NCBI RefSeq assembly: GCF_033025475.1
Contig: NZ_CP130322.1
Span: 806,001 to 870,000, forward strand
Source of the DNA: Sphingomonas sp. C3-2
GTDB taxonomy: Bacteria; Pseudomonadota; Alphaproteobacteria; Sphingomonadales; Sphingomonadaceae
DNA: 64,000 nt
Reading direction: 5' to 3'
Shown here: piece by piece, positions 43,393 to 50,501 of the stretch
How positions within the stretch are numbered: position 1 is the stretch's first letter
How the letters are laid out: each line of letters begins with the position of its first letter
Position numbers and translations under genes: made by a program
Notes under the pieces: generated by a model
Databases searched by the model: none
Told to the model about the DNA's origin: nothing
What the model saw: only the letters and a program-made list of their open reading frames with translations

Positions 43393-43962
43393 ATGCAAAC
43401 GCCCCCTGCCCTGATCCTGATCGACCTGCAACGCGCGATCGACGATCCGCTCTGGGCGCAACACGGCCCGCGCAACAATCCACAGGCGGAGGAGCGCGCA
43501 GCCACGCTGCTGGCGCACTGGCGCGCAAAACACTGGCCGGTAATTCACGTCCGGCATGATTCGACCGAGCCCGATTCCGCCTATCGGCCGGGACAGGCAG
43601 GACATGATTTCAAACCCGAACTGTCGCCCTTGGCGCAGGAAACGATCGTCCCCAAGCACCGCAACAGCGCCTTTATCGGCACCGGACTGGAGGACGCGCT
43701 GCGCCGCGCGGGAATCGAAAGGCTCGTGCTGGCAGGGGTGCTCACCAACAATTCGGTGGAGGCGACCGCCCGCATGGCCGGCAATCTGGGGTTCGACGCG
43801 ATTCTGGCTGAAGATGCCTGCTTCGCCTATCCGGTGCGCGACCGACGCGGCAGGATATGGCCCGCCGAGGATGTCCATGCGCTTTCGCTCGTCAATCTCG
43901 ACGGCGAATATTGCCAGATAATGCTGACCCAGAACATCGTCGCGGACGATTTTTTCACCTGA
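43393..43962 (+). CDS. Isochorismatase-fold hydrolase with Ser in place of the catalytic Cys
   Basis: This protein of 189 residues has the isochorismatase fold. The catalytic Asp11 (LILIDLQRAI) and Lys88 (VPKHRNSAF) are present. The third residue, usually Cys in the C-V-x-x-T-A-R segment, is Ser121 (NNSVEATARMAGNLGF), so a normal cysteine-hydrolase mechanism is doubtful. Members without Cys act as isochorismatase or have unknown roles. It is a single gene, 31 bp after the c-di-GMP protein, and ends before tRNA-Trp. No siderophore genes are near. Confidence 0.9.
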   Translation: MQTPPALILIDLQRAIDDPLWAQHGPRNNPQAEERAATLLAHWRAKHWPVIHVRHDSTEPDSAYRPGQAGHDFKPELSPLAQETIVPKHRNSAFIGTGLEDALRRAGIERLVLAGVLTNNSVEATARMAGNLGFDAILAEDACFAYPVRDRRGRIWPAEDVHALSLVNLDGEYCQIMLTQNIVADDFFT

Positions 43963-44047
43963 AGCGCGCAGCAATCCGCGAATAAACGCATTGAAGCACT
44001 TGCGCTTCCCCGCAGCGGCGGCTAATGGCCGGGCTCTTCCCGAGACT

Positions 44048-44123
44048 AGGGGTATAGCTCAGTTGGTAGAGCATCGGTCTCCAAAACCGAGGGTCGTGGG
44101 TTCGAGTCCCTCTGCCCCTGCCA
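44048..44123 (+). tRNA. tRNA-Trp (anticodon CCA)
   Basis: The acceptor AGGGGTA pairs with TGCCCCT (one G-T pair); the discriminator is G and CCA is encoded at 44121-44123. The anticodon stem TCGGT/ACCGA encloses CTCCAAA with anticodon CCA at 44081-44083. The T arm GTGGGTTCGAGTCC is normal. The tRNA precedes secE and nusG, the standard order in bacteria. Confidence 0.97.
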
Positions 44124-44256
44124 CGCTTGCCACAACAGGCGGCGCGGATTAGATCGGGATCTGAAATTGAGGTCGGCAGGCGACTCTGGTCGATGAGGCC
44201 GGACGGTTGCCTACGGCCTCATTTTCGTTGTCTATTGGATTTTGAAGGCGAGCAGC

Positions 44257-44454
44257 GTGGCGAAGATCAATCCCGGCGAGTTCATCCGGCAGGTCCGAGC
44301 GGAAACGGCGAAAGTCGTTTGGCCGTCCAGCCGTGAGACGATCCTGACCACGGTCATGGTTCTCATCATGACCACCATTCTTGCGCTGTTCTTCTTCACG
44401 GTCGATACGGTATTCAGCCGCATCGTTAAGGCACTGCTCAGCCTCATCGGCTGA
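44257..44454 (+). CDS. secE: Preprotein translocase subunit SecE
   Basis: This protein of 65 residues has one transmembrane segment and clamps SecY in the Sec translocon. The sequence PGEFIRQVRAETAKVVWPSSRETILTTVMVLIMTTILALFFFTVD has the conserved WPSRxE motif followed by the hydrophobic helix. I chose GTG 44257 (GAAGG about 8 nt upstream), since the frame open to 44242 would add only five residues. It lies 134 bp after tRNA-Trp, with no gene between, and 19 bp before nusG. Confidence 0.95.
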   Translation: MAKINPGEFIRQVRAETAKVVWPSSRETILTTVMVLIMTTILALFFFTVDTVFSRIVKALLSLIG

Positions 44455-44473
44455 CAAGTTTTTAGGGACGAGA

Positions 44474-45010
44474 ATGTCGCGCTGGTACATCATTCACGCC
44501 TATTCGGGCTTTGAAAACAAGGTTCGTGACGCGATCATGGCGGAAGCCACGCGCATGGGTCTCGAACGGCTCGTGGAAGCGGTCGAGGTTCCGACCGAGA
44601 CGGTGACCGAAGTCCGCCGTGGCAAGAAGGTCCAGTCCGAACGCAAGTTCTTCCCCGGCTATGTGCTGGCGAAGCTCGAGATGAACGACGACGTCTATCA
44701 CCTGGTGAAAAACACCCCGAAGGTGACGGGCTTCCTCGGATCGTCGGGCAAGCCGCAGCCGATCAGCGAAGCGGAAGCCGCGCGAATCCTCAACACCAAG
44801 GAGGAAGCCGCCGCAGCACCCAAGCACAAGATCAAGGTCGATTTCGAAATCGGCGACAGCGTCAAGGTTCTCGATGGCCCGTTCGCGAGCTTCAACGGCC
44901 TTGTCGAGGAACTCGATTTCGAAAAGAACAAGGTCAAGGTCGCGGTATCGATCTTTGGCCGCGCCACCCCGGTCGAACTGGATTTCGAACAGGTCGAGCG
45001 CGCGAAATAA
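44474..45010 (+). CDS. nusG: Transcription termination/antitermination protein NusG
   Basis: This protein of 178 residues binds RNA polymerase and links it to Rho and the ribosome. The N-terminal NGN domain begins SRWYIIHAYSGFENKV and includes KFFPGYVLAKLEM. The C-terminal KOW domain starts around VDFEIGDSVKVLDGPFASFNG. The start at 44474 is at the normal family N-terminus with GGGACGAG upstream. Confidence 0.97.
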   Translation: MSRWYIIHAYSGFENKVRDAIMAEATRMGLERLVEAVEVPTETVTEVRRGKKVQSERKFFPGYVLAKLEMNDDVYHLVKNTPKVTGFLGSSGKPQPISEAEAARILNTKEEAAAAPKHKIKVDFEIGDSVKVLDGPFASFNGLVEELDFEKNKVKVAVSIFGRATPVELDFEQVERAK

Positions 45011-45041
45011 GAATTTGGCCCTGGCGACGGCCAGGACCAGA

Positions 45042-45065
45042 GTACCCCGGCTTCGGCCGGGGTAC
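45042..45065 (+). promoter_or_regulatory. Leader hairpin upstream of rplK
   Basis: GTACCCCGGC and its exact complement enclose a TTCG tetraloop in the 112-bp gap between nusG and rplK. A second smaller hairpin lies around 45020-45037. In other bacteria the L1 protein binds the rplK-rplA leader to repress it, so this leader is a candidate for autoregulation; no L1-site mimic was proven here. Confidence 0.45.
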
Positions 45066-45122
45066 GAACTTGCGGGAGGCCTTTGGGCTGCAAGAACCGC
45101 TAAACTTGAAAGAGAGTGAACC

Positions 45123-45554
45123 ATGGCAAAGAAGATTACGGGCTATATCAAGCTCCAGGTGCCTGCTGGCGCCGCCAATCCCTCGCCGCCGATCGGCCCT
45201 GCACTGGGTCAGCGCGGCGTGAACATCATGGAATTCTGCAAGGCTTTCAACGCCGCCACCGGCGACCTTGAAAAGAGCATGCCGATTCCGACGATCATCA
45301 CCGTCTATGCCGATCGCAGCTTCTCGTTCATCACGAAGACGCCGCCGGCCACCTTCCTCATCAAGAAGGCCGCCAACCTGAAGTCGGGCTCGAAGGAACC
45401 CGGCAAGGCGAGCGCTGGCAAGATTGCCCGTTCGAAGCTGGCTGAAATCGCCGAGCTGAAGATGAAGGATCTGAACGCCAACGACATCGAAGCGGCGACG
45501 AAGATCATCGAAGGCAGCGCCCGCTCGATGGGCCTCGAAGTGGTGGAGGGCTGA
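45123..45554 (+). CDS. rplK: 50S ribosomal protein L11
   Basis: This protein of 143 residues is part of the GTPase-associated centre on the large subunit. [38 protein letters not shown] is the highly conserved N-terminus, and the C-terminal RNA-binding domain follows ([26 protein letters not shown]). rplA begins 4 bp after the stop. Confidence 0.98.
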   Translation: MAKKITGYIKLQVPAGAANPSPPIGPALGQRGVNIMEFCKAFNAATGDLEKSMPIPTIITVYADRSFSFITKTPPATFLIKKAANLKSGSKEPGKASAGKIARSKLAEIAELKMKDLNANDIEAATKIIEGSARSMGLEVVEG

Positions 45555-45558
45555 AACC

Positions 45559-46257
45559 ATGGCTAAGCAGACCAAGAAGGCAAAGACCCTCGCCCAGAGC
45601 ATCGACCGTGACAAGCTGCACGGCGTTGATGAAGCGATTGCACTGATCAAGGCAAACGCGACCGCCAAGTTCGACGAAACCGTCGAAATCGCACTGAACC
45701 TGGGCGTTGACCCGCGCCACGCCGACCAGATGGTCCGCGGCGTCGTCACCCTGCCCAAGGGCACCGGCAAGACCGTTCGCGTTGGCGTTTTCGCCAAGGG
45801 CAACAAGGCTGACGAAGCCAAGGCTGCCGGCGCAGACGTGGTTGGCGCAGAAGACCTGCTCGAAATCATCCAGGGCGGCAAGATCGAGTTCGATCGCTGC
45901 ATCGCGACCCCGGACATGATGGGCCTGGTCGGCCGCCTCGGTAAGGTTCTGGGTCCGAAGGGCCTGATGCCGAACCCGAAGCTGGGCACCGTGACCCCGA
46001 ACGTCGCCGAAGCCGTCAAGGCAGCCAAGGGCGGCCAGATTGAATACCGCGTCGAAAAGGCCGGCATCATTCACTCGGGCATCGGCAAGGCATCGTTCTC
46101 GGCCGAAGACCTGCGCGCGAATTTCGACGCGCTGGTTGACGCTGTCGTCAAGGCAAAGCCGTCGGGCGCCAAGGGCAAGTATCTGAAGAAGATCGCCCTC
46201 AGCTCGTCGATGGGCCCGGGCGTGCGCGTGGACACTGCGGAAGTCGCAGTCGCCTGA
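45559..46257 (+). CDS. rplA: 50S ribosomal protein L1
   Basis: This protein of 232 residues is part of the L1 stalk and usually represses its own operon by binding the rplK leader. The segments [35 protein letters not shown] and [21 protein letters not shown] are highly typical. The gene is followed by a strong terminator, so rplJ is transcribed separately. Confidence 0.98.
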   Translation: MAKQTKKAKTLAQSIDRDKLHGVDEAIALIKANATAKFDETVEIALNLGVDPRHADQMVRGVVTLPKGTGKTVRVGVFAKGNKADEAKAAGADVVGAEDLLEIIQGGKIEFDRCIATPDMMGLVGRLGKVLGPKGLMPNPKLGTVTPNVAEAVKAAKGGQIEYRVEKAGIIHSGIGKASFSAEDLRANFDALVDAVVKAKPSGAKGKYLKKIALSSSMGPGVRVDTAEVAVA

Positions 46258-46277
46258 TCGCACGACAGGACAAACGG

Positions 46278-46312
46278 AAAGGGCTGGAGGAAACTCCGGC
46301 CCTTTTTGTTTT
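46278..46312 (+). terminator. Rho-independent terminator of secE-nusG-rplK-rplA
   Basis: AAAGGGCTGGAG pairs with CTCCGGCCCTTT (one T-G wobble) around a short loop and is followed by TTTTGTTTT. It stands 20 bp after the rplA stop. Confidence 0.9.
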
Positions 46313-46367
46313 AGATCAACCGATCGATCGGACTGGACTCCCCCGCCCCACTGCGCACAATGCCGAC

Positions 46368-46826
46368 ATGCAGAACCCTGATCTATATCTTGAAGACCTG
46401 ACGCCCGGCGAAAGCTGGACGGGCCAGCCCTTTCAGATCACCGAGGCGGAGATCCTGGCCTTTGCCCGCGAATATGATCCGCAACCCATGCATGTGGACG
46501 CCGAAGCCTCCGCCAAGGGACGGTTCGGCGGGATCATCGCGAGCGGATGGCATGTCGCATCGCGCGTGATGCGCGAATATGTCGACACCGCACCTTTCGG
46601 CAACACGCCGATGCTGGGCGTGCGAATCGACAATCTCTGCTGGCTTCACCCGGTACGCCCCGGCGACTGGCTGACGGTGCGCCGCGAGATCGTGGAGGTC
46701 AGCCGGTCGAAAAGCCGCCCCGACCGCGGCATGCTGCGCACCGCGACGAGCGTGACCAACCAGGACGGCGTGGCCGTGCTGACCTTCGAAAATCTGATGC
46801 AGATGCCCGCCCGCGCCGCACCCTGA
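46368..46826 (+). CDS. MaoC-like hotdog-fold dehydratase
   Basis: This protein of 152 residues has the single hotdog fold. The hydratase-2 motif is represented by FAREYDPQPMHVDAEAS (Asp/His pair) and the following FGGIIASGWH segment. Such proteins hydrate enoyl-CoA or act on related thioesters. It lies between the rplA terminator and the rplJ promoter with its own short upstream region. No fatty-acid gene is nearby. The insertion into this conserved ribosomal-protein block is lineage-specific. Confidence 0.92.
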   Translation: MQNPDLYLEDLTPGESWTGQPFQITEAEILAFAREYDPQPMHVDAEASAKGRFGGIIASGWHVASRVMREYVDTAPFGNTPMLGVRIDNLCWLHPVRPGDWLTVRREIVEVSRSKSRPDRGMLRTATSVTNQDGVAVLTFENLMQMPARAAP

Positions 46827-46838
46827 CCGCGCCAAAGC

Positions 46839-46866
46839 TTGACGGGCGAGCCGAATCTGCTATGCG
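46839..46866 (+). promoter_or_regulatory. Predicted promoter of rplJ-rplL
   Basis: TTGACG at 46839 and TATGCG at 46861 are separated by 16 bp. They stand about 275 bp upstream of rplJ and just ahead of its structured leader. Confidence 0.55.
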
Positions 46867-46901
46867 CTCGCCCTTGATCGGAAGGCTTTGCCGCCCGATC
46901 G

Positions 46902-46955
46902 CCGTCCGAGACAGTTGGTGCAGGGATTTGCCTGCTTAATTTCCAGCCTAGACGG
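46902..46955 (+). promoter_or_regulatory. Candidate ribosomal protein L10 leader
   Basis: A tiered stem-loop: CCGTC/GACGG at the base, an internal loop with CGAGACA and CTA on the two sides, then GTTGG/CCAGC, another internal loop, and GCAGG/CCTGC at the top. It lies in the 314-bp gap before rplJ that has no gene. In E. coli and others, L10-(L12)4 binds such a leader to repress rplJL. The remaining part to 47140 holds further weaker hairpins, such as CCCTGA/TCAGGG around 46972-47007. Confidence 0.7.
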
Positions 46956-47140
46956 GGAACAGTTTCATATGCCCTGAGCCACGCTTTCGCGCTGATTTCA
47001 GGGTCTGCCACTCAGGCAGGCGATACATTCCCCTCGGACCAAAACACCCCGCGCCTGGGCGCGTGCGTTTCGGCGCATGCCCTGATCGCGGGATTTGCCG
47101 GTTTTGCGTGGTGCGAAACCGGAATTACGTGGAGAATGGC

Positions 47141-47656
47141 ATGGATCGTGCTCAAAAAGCTGAGCTGGTCGCCGAACTGAACAGCGTCTTCTCCGAGACC
47201 AGCGTGGTGGTTATCACCCGCAATCTCGGCCTCACCGTCGCCCAGTCGACGGATCTGCGTGGGAAGATGCGCGAAGTTGGTGCCAGCTACAAAGTAGCGA
47301 AGAACCGCATTGCCAAGATCGCGCTCGAAGGCACGCCGTATGCACCGATCAGCGACCTGCTGACCGGCCCGACGGCGATCGCCACCTCCGCCGACCCCGT
47401 GGCCGCCGCCAAGGCAGCTGTGGAATTCGCGAAGACCAACGACAAGTTGGAAATCGTGGGCGGCGCGATGGGCGAAACGTTCCTCGACGCCGATGGCGTG
47501 AAGGCGCTTGCTGCGCTTCCTTCGCTCGACGAACTGCGCGCAAAGATCGTGGGCCTCGTTCAGGCTCCCGCTCAGAAGCTCGCTTCCGTCACCCAGGCAC
47601 CCGCAGGCCAGCTGGCCCGCGTGTTTGGCGCTTACGCGGCCAAGGACGCCGCCTGA
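47141..47656 (+). CDS. rplJ: 50S ribosomal protein L10
   Basis: This protein of 171 residues anchors the L7/L12 stalk and regulates its own mRNA. The N-terminal [35 protein letters not shown] and [17 protein letters not shown] are typical, and the C-terminal helix is Ala-rich, for L12 binding. ATG 47141 has GGAG at 47131-47134; the frame open upstream lies in the leader. rplL follows after 54 bp. Confidence 0.97.
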   Translation: MDRAQKAELVAELNSVFSETSVVVITRNLGLTVAQSTDLRGKMREVGASYKVAKNRIAKIALEGTPYAPISDLLTGPTAIATSADPVAAAKAAVEFAKTNDKLEIVGGAMGETFLDADGVKALAALPSLDELRAKIVGLVQAPAQKLASVTQAPAGQLARVFGAYAAKDAA

Positions 47657-47710
47657 GTTACCTAATCAATCTGAAACTTTCGGGGCACAGCCCCAATTGG
47701 AGATTACATC

Positions 47711-48082
47711 ATGGCAGACCTTAACCAGATCGTTGAAGACCTTTCGGCTCTTACCGTTCTCGAAGCAGCTGAGCTCTCGAAGCTCCTCGAAGAAAAGTGG
47801 GGCGTTTCGGCCGCCGCAGCAGTTGCAGTTGCAGCTCCCGCCGGTGCCGCTGCTCCCGCAGCTGAAGAAAAGACCGACTTCGACGTCGTTCTCGTCAACG
47901 ACGGCGGCAAGAAGATCAACGTCATCAAGGAAGTCCGCGCCATCACCGGTCTCGGCCTGACGGAAGCCAAGGCACTCGTCGAAGGCGCTCCGAAGGCTGT
48001 CAAGGAAGGCGTCAACAAGGACGAAGCCGAAAAGATCAAGAAGCAGCTCGAAGAAGCTGGCGCGACCGTCGAACTCAAGTAA
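47711..48082 (+). CDS. rplL: 50S ribosomal protein L7/L12
   Basis: This protein of 123 residues is present in several copies on the ribosome stalk. The N-terminal dimerisation domain is followed by a flexible Ala-rich hinge (about 37-54), then the factor-binding domain [43 protein letters not shown], which is almost universally conserved. A terminator follows. Confidence 0.98.
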   Translation: MADLNQIVEDLSALTVLEAAELSKLLEEKWGVSAAAAVAVAAPAGAAAPAAEEKTDFDVVLVNDGGKKINVIKEVRAITGLGLTEAKALVEGAPKAVKEGVNKDEAEKIKKQLEEAGATVELK

Positions 48083-48127
48083 GTTCGCGATCCGCGTGGT
48101 TGGCCCCGGCCAACCCGATCGAAAAGG

Positions 48128-48160
48128 AAGGGCGGTGCTTCGGCGCCGCCCTTTTCTTTT
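48128..48160 (+). terminator. Rho-independent terminator of rplJ-rplL
   Basis: AAGGGCGGTGC and its near-complement enclose a TTCG tetraloop and are followed by TTTTCTTTT. It stops transcription just before the convergent carotenoid oxygenase gene. Confidence 0.9.
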
Positions 48161-48164
48161 GGGC

Positions 48165-49613
48165 TCAGAGCCCGCCCGGCACCCAATTGCCGTGAAACCC
48201 CGGCGGAATGCGGTGCGGAATGTGGATAACCGCGACCGGCGCCCCCGTGAAATCACCGGCATCGAGGATCTGAAGCTCGGTCCGCTCACCGGGCAGATCG
48301 ACGACCATCCCGATCAGCCAGCCATCCCCCTCTGCGGCTTCGCCTGAACGCGGCACGAAGACGAACTCGCCCGGATGGCGACCGGGGCCGCAATCACGAA
48401 TATCAGTTTTCGCCGCCTCGACATCATGACGGAAGAGCCGCGTGTCCGAGATCGATAGCTCGCCCCGGCCATCCTGCGGCAGCGCGACCGAATAGAGCCA
48501 TTTATAGGGCCTGCCCGTCTGCCGTTCATCGAAACGCGGAAATTCCTGCGGATGCTCGTGGAGCACCGCGCGGGTGACCGCCCCCGCCACCGGATCGATC
48601 GTCCAGCGCTCAAGCCGCGACGCGGGGGAATCTGGGCCAAAGACGCTTTGCGCAAACATGGTATCGTGCGCGACGACATCGACGATGACACACCCGTCCG
48701 CGCGTTCGAACGCATTGCCCGGATGGAAGACATAGCAGGGATCGACATCGCACCAGATGGTGTCGGCGCCGCGGCCGGTGCGCGGGCACAACCCGACACG
48801 CGCACGGTGCGCGGGGTTCCACTGATAGGGGAAACGCCGACCGCCGAGCATCGCCTTCATCGAGAAAGTAACGGGCAGATCGAAGACCAGCACATAGTGT
48901 TCGGTAATCGCGCAGTCATGTATGCTTGGCCCATGTTCGACGGCGATCGCTTCCTGCCGGACGACATGCCCCGCCGGATCGACGACGACGTGCCAGACCG
49001 TGTCCATGACGGGCGCGTCATAGCAGATGGCGTGGAGATCGCCGGTGGCCGGATCGCGGTGGGGATGCGCAGAAAAGGCGGTGGTGAGCGTACCGCCGAA
49101 CGGATTGTGCGCGACCGTATCGAGCCCGTCGGAGAGTTCGACCGGATAGCCGCCCGCCTCGACAATCGCCCAGGTGCGCCCGGCATGGCCGATGATATTG
49201 GTATTGGCGGTATCCGTCCGGGGATTACGGGAGCCCGACGCGCGCGGCTCACCCAGTGCATCGCTGACGGCATTCGAGCGGATCCAGCGATTGCGATACC
49301 ACGCGGCGCGCCCCCCCGCGATGCGAATGCCGTGCGCCATGCCATCGCCGGTGAACCAGTGATAATCGGCCGGATTGGGCGGCGTGACCGGATTGGGCCC
49401 GATGCGCAGATAGCGGCCATCGAGTTCGGGCGGAATAGCCCCCTCCACCACCAGATCCGAAAGGCTTTCCTCCGTCGTCATCGGGCGGTGGATGCCAGTG
49501 AGATACGGATGCGGGCGATCGGGTGCGGCCATGCGGCCCCGATTGAACTCCGCCACCATGCCAAGGCCTTTTCCAACGGCAGACCGGATCGTGCTTTCAA
49601 TGCTGTTGGGCAT
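48165..49613 (-). CDS. Carotenoid oxygenase family protein
   Basis: This non-haem iron dioxygenase of 482 residues (CCD/RPE65/lignostilbene dioxygenase family) has a seven-bladed propeller with four His ligands. Candidate ligands are in HPHRDPATGDLHAICYD, EHGPSIHDCAITEHYVLVFD, PGNAFER-like FHPGNAFE, and the C-terminal IPHRIPPGFHGNWV. Such enzymes cleave carotenoids or stilbene-type lignin products; which one applies is unknown. I chose ATG 49613 because AGGAG lies 8 nt before it. It is divergent from a TetR gene with a likely shared operator. Confidence 0.92.
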   Translation of the reverse strand: MPNSIESTIRSAVGKGLGMVAEFNRGRMAAPDRPHPYLTGIHRPMTTEESLSDLVVEGAIPPELDGRYLRIGPNPVTPPNPADYHWFTGDGMAHGIRIAGGRAAWYRNRWIRSNAVSDALGEPRASGSRNPRTDTANTNIIGHAGRTWAIVEAGGYPVELSDGLDTVAHNPFGGTLTTAFSAHPHRDPATGDLHAICYDAPVMDTVWHVVVDPAGHVVRQEAIAVEHGPSIHDCAITEHYVLVFDLPVTFSMKAMLGGRRFPYQWNPAHRARVGLCPRTGRGADTIWCDVDPCYVFHPGNAFERADGCVIVDVVAHDTMFAQSVFGPDSPASRLERWTIDPVAGAVTRAVLHEHPQEFPRFDERQTGRPYKWLYSVALPQDGRGELSISDTRLFRHDVEAAKTDIRDCGPGRHPGEFVFVPRSGEAAEGDGWLIGMVVDLPGERTELQILDAGDFTGAPVAVIHIPHRIPPGFHGNWVPGGL

Positions 49614-49657
49614 ATCGCTCTCCTGACATTCCGCATGGATGGCTTTTGCTCCATGCA

Positions 49658-49676
49658 ATGTTTACAGTGAAAACAT
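49658..49676. promoter_or_regulatory. Candidate TetR operator
   Basis: ATGTTT and AAACAT are an exact inverted repeat with a 7-bp spacer. It lies in the 61-bp gap between the divergent carotenoid oxygenase and TetR genes and touches the tetR start codon, so it could let the repressor control both. Confidence 0.5.
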
Positions 49677-50286
49677 GACAAGAAATGGTAACAGCGTCAA
49701 CATTGAACCGATAAGGCCCTATCATCACGGCGATTTGCGCGCGGCGCTGATCGCTTCGGGCCTTGAATTGCTTGCCGAACATACCGCCGACGCCCTTTCC
49801 CTGCGCGAAGTGGCCCGCCGAGTCGGCGTAAGCGCCACTGCGGTCTATCGCCACTTTCCCGACAAGCAGGCGCTGCTTTCGGCGCTGGCGGCCGAGGGGA
49901 TGGAGCAGCTGGGCGAGATGCAGCGCGCGGCCAGCGACCGTGCGGGCGGCGGCCCCGACGGATTTGTCGCCTCGGGCGCCACTTATGTGCGCTTTGCGGC
50001 GGAAAACCCCGCGCTGTTCCGGCTGATCTTTGCCTCGGCCGCTTCGATCAGCCTGCTCGATGCCGCGCCGGACAAGGTGGGCCGCGCGATGCGCGGTCTG
50101 CGTGAGGACATTGCCCGGCTGATACCGGCCGATCTGCCCGACGCCGCCCATCGCACCGCCGCGCTCCACGCCTGGTCGCTGGTGCATGGGCTCGCAATGC
50201 TGATCCTCGACGGCCAAGTGTCATATGAGCCCGACGAGATCGAGGCCGTGATCCGTGGTGCCGGGCTTGCCGGAAAGGCTGGCTGA
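49675..50286 (+). CDS. TetR/AcrR family transcriptional regulator
   Basis: This protein of 203 residues has an N-terminal helix-turn-helix (SLREVARRVGVSATAVYRHFPDKQALLSALA) and a C-terminal ligand domain of the TetR_C_33/WHG type (ALFRLIFASAAS and WSLVHGLAMLILDGQV). It likely represses the divergent carotenoid oxygenase gene; the ligand is unknown. ATG 49675 is chosen because the frame upstream of it overlaps the neighbour's promoter. rpoB follows after its own promoter. Confidence 0.92.
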   Translation: MTRNGNSVNIEPIRPYHHGDLRAALIASGLELLAEHTADALSLREVARRVGVSATAVYRHFPDKQALLSALAAEGMEQLGEMQRAASDRAGGGPDGFVASGATYVRFAAENPALFRLIFASAASISLLDAAPDKVGRAMRGLREDIARLIPADLPDAAHRTAALHAWSLVHGLAMLILDGQVSYEPDEIEAVIRGAGLAGKAG

Positions 50287-50302
50287 GCCCCTTCCTTCCC
50301 CT

Positions 50303-50331
50303 TTGACACGGAACCAGCCACAGCCTATATC
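50303..50331 (+). promoter_or_regulatory. Predicted promoter of rpoB-rpoC
   Basis: TTGACA at 50303 and TATATC at 50326 are separated by 17 bp, near the sigma-70 consensus. They lie 170 bp upstream of the rpoB start; the leader between holds no gene. Confidence 0.72.
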
Positions 50332-50501
50332 CGGTCGATCACCACAATCGTTCGGGAAATGATGTGCCGTCGCGCAGTGCATCGTACGTATGGAGCGATT
50401 GGGGTTCCAGTGACGCTGAAGCTGCGGCCTTCCAGGCGGGAAGGCGCGCGGCTTTCGGCGTTTTGCGCGCCTGAATTCTTGAATACGAGGCGAAAATCAA
50501 C

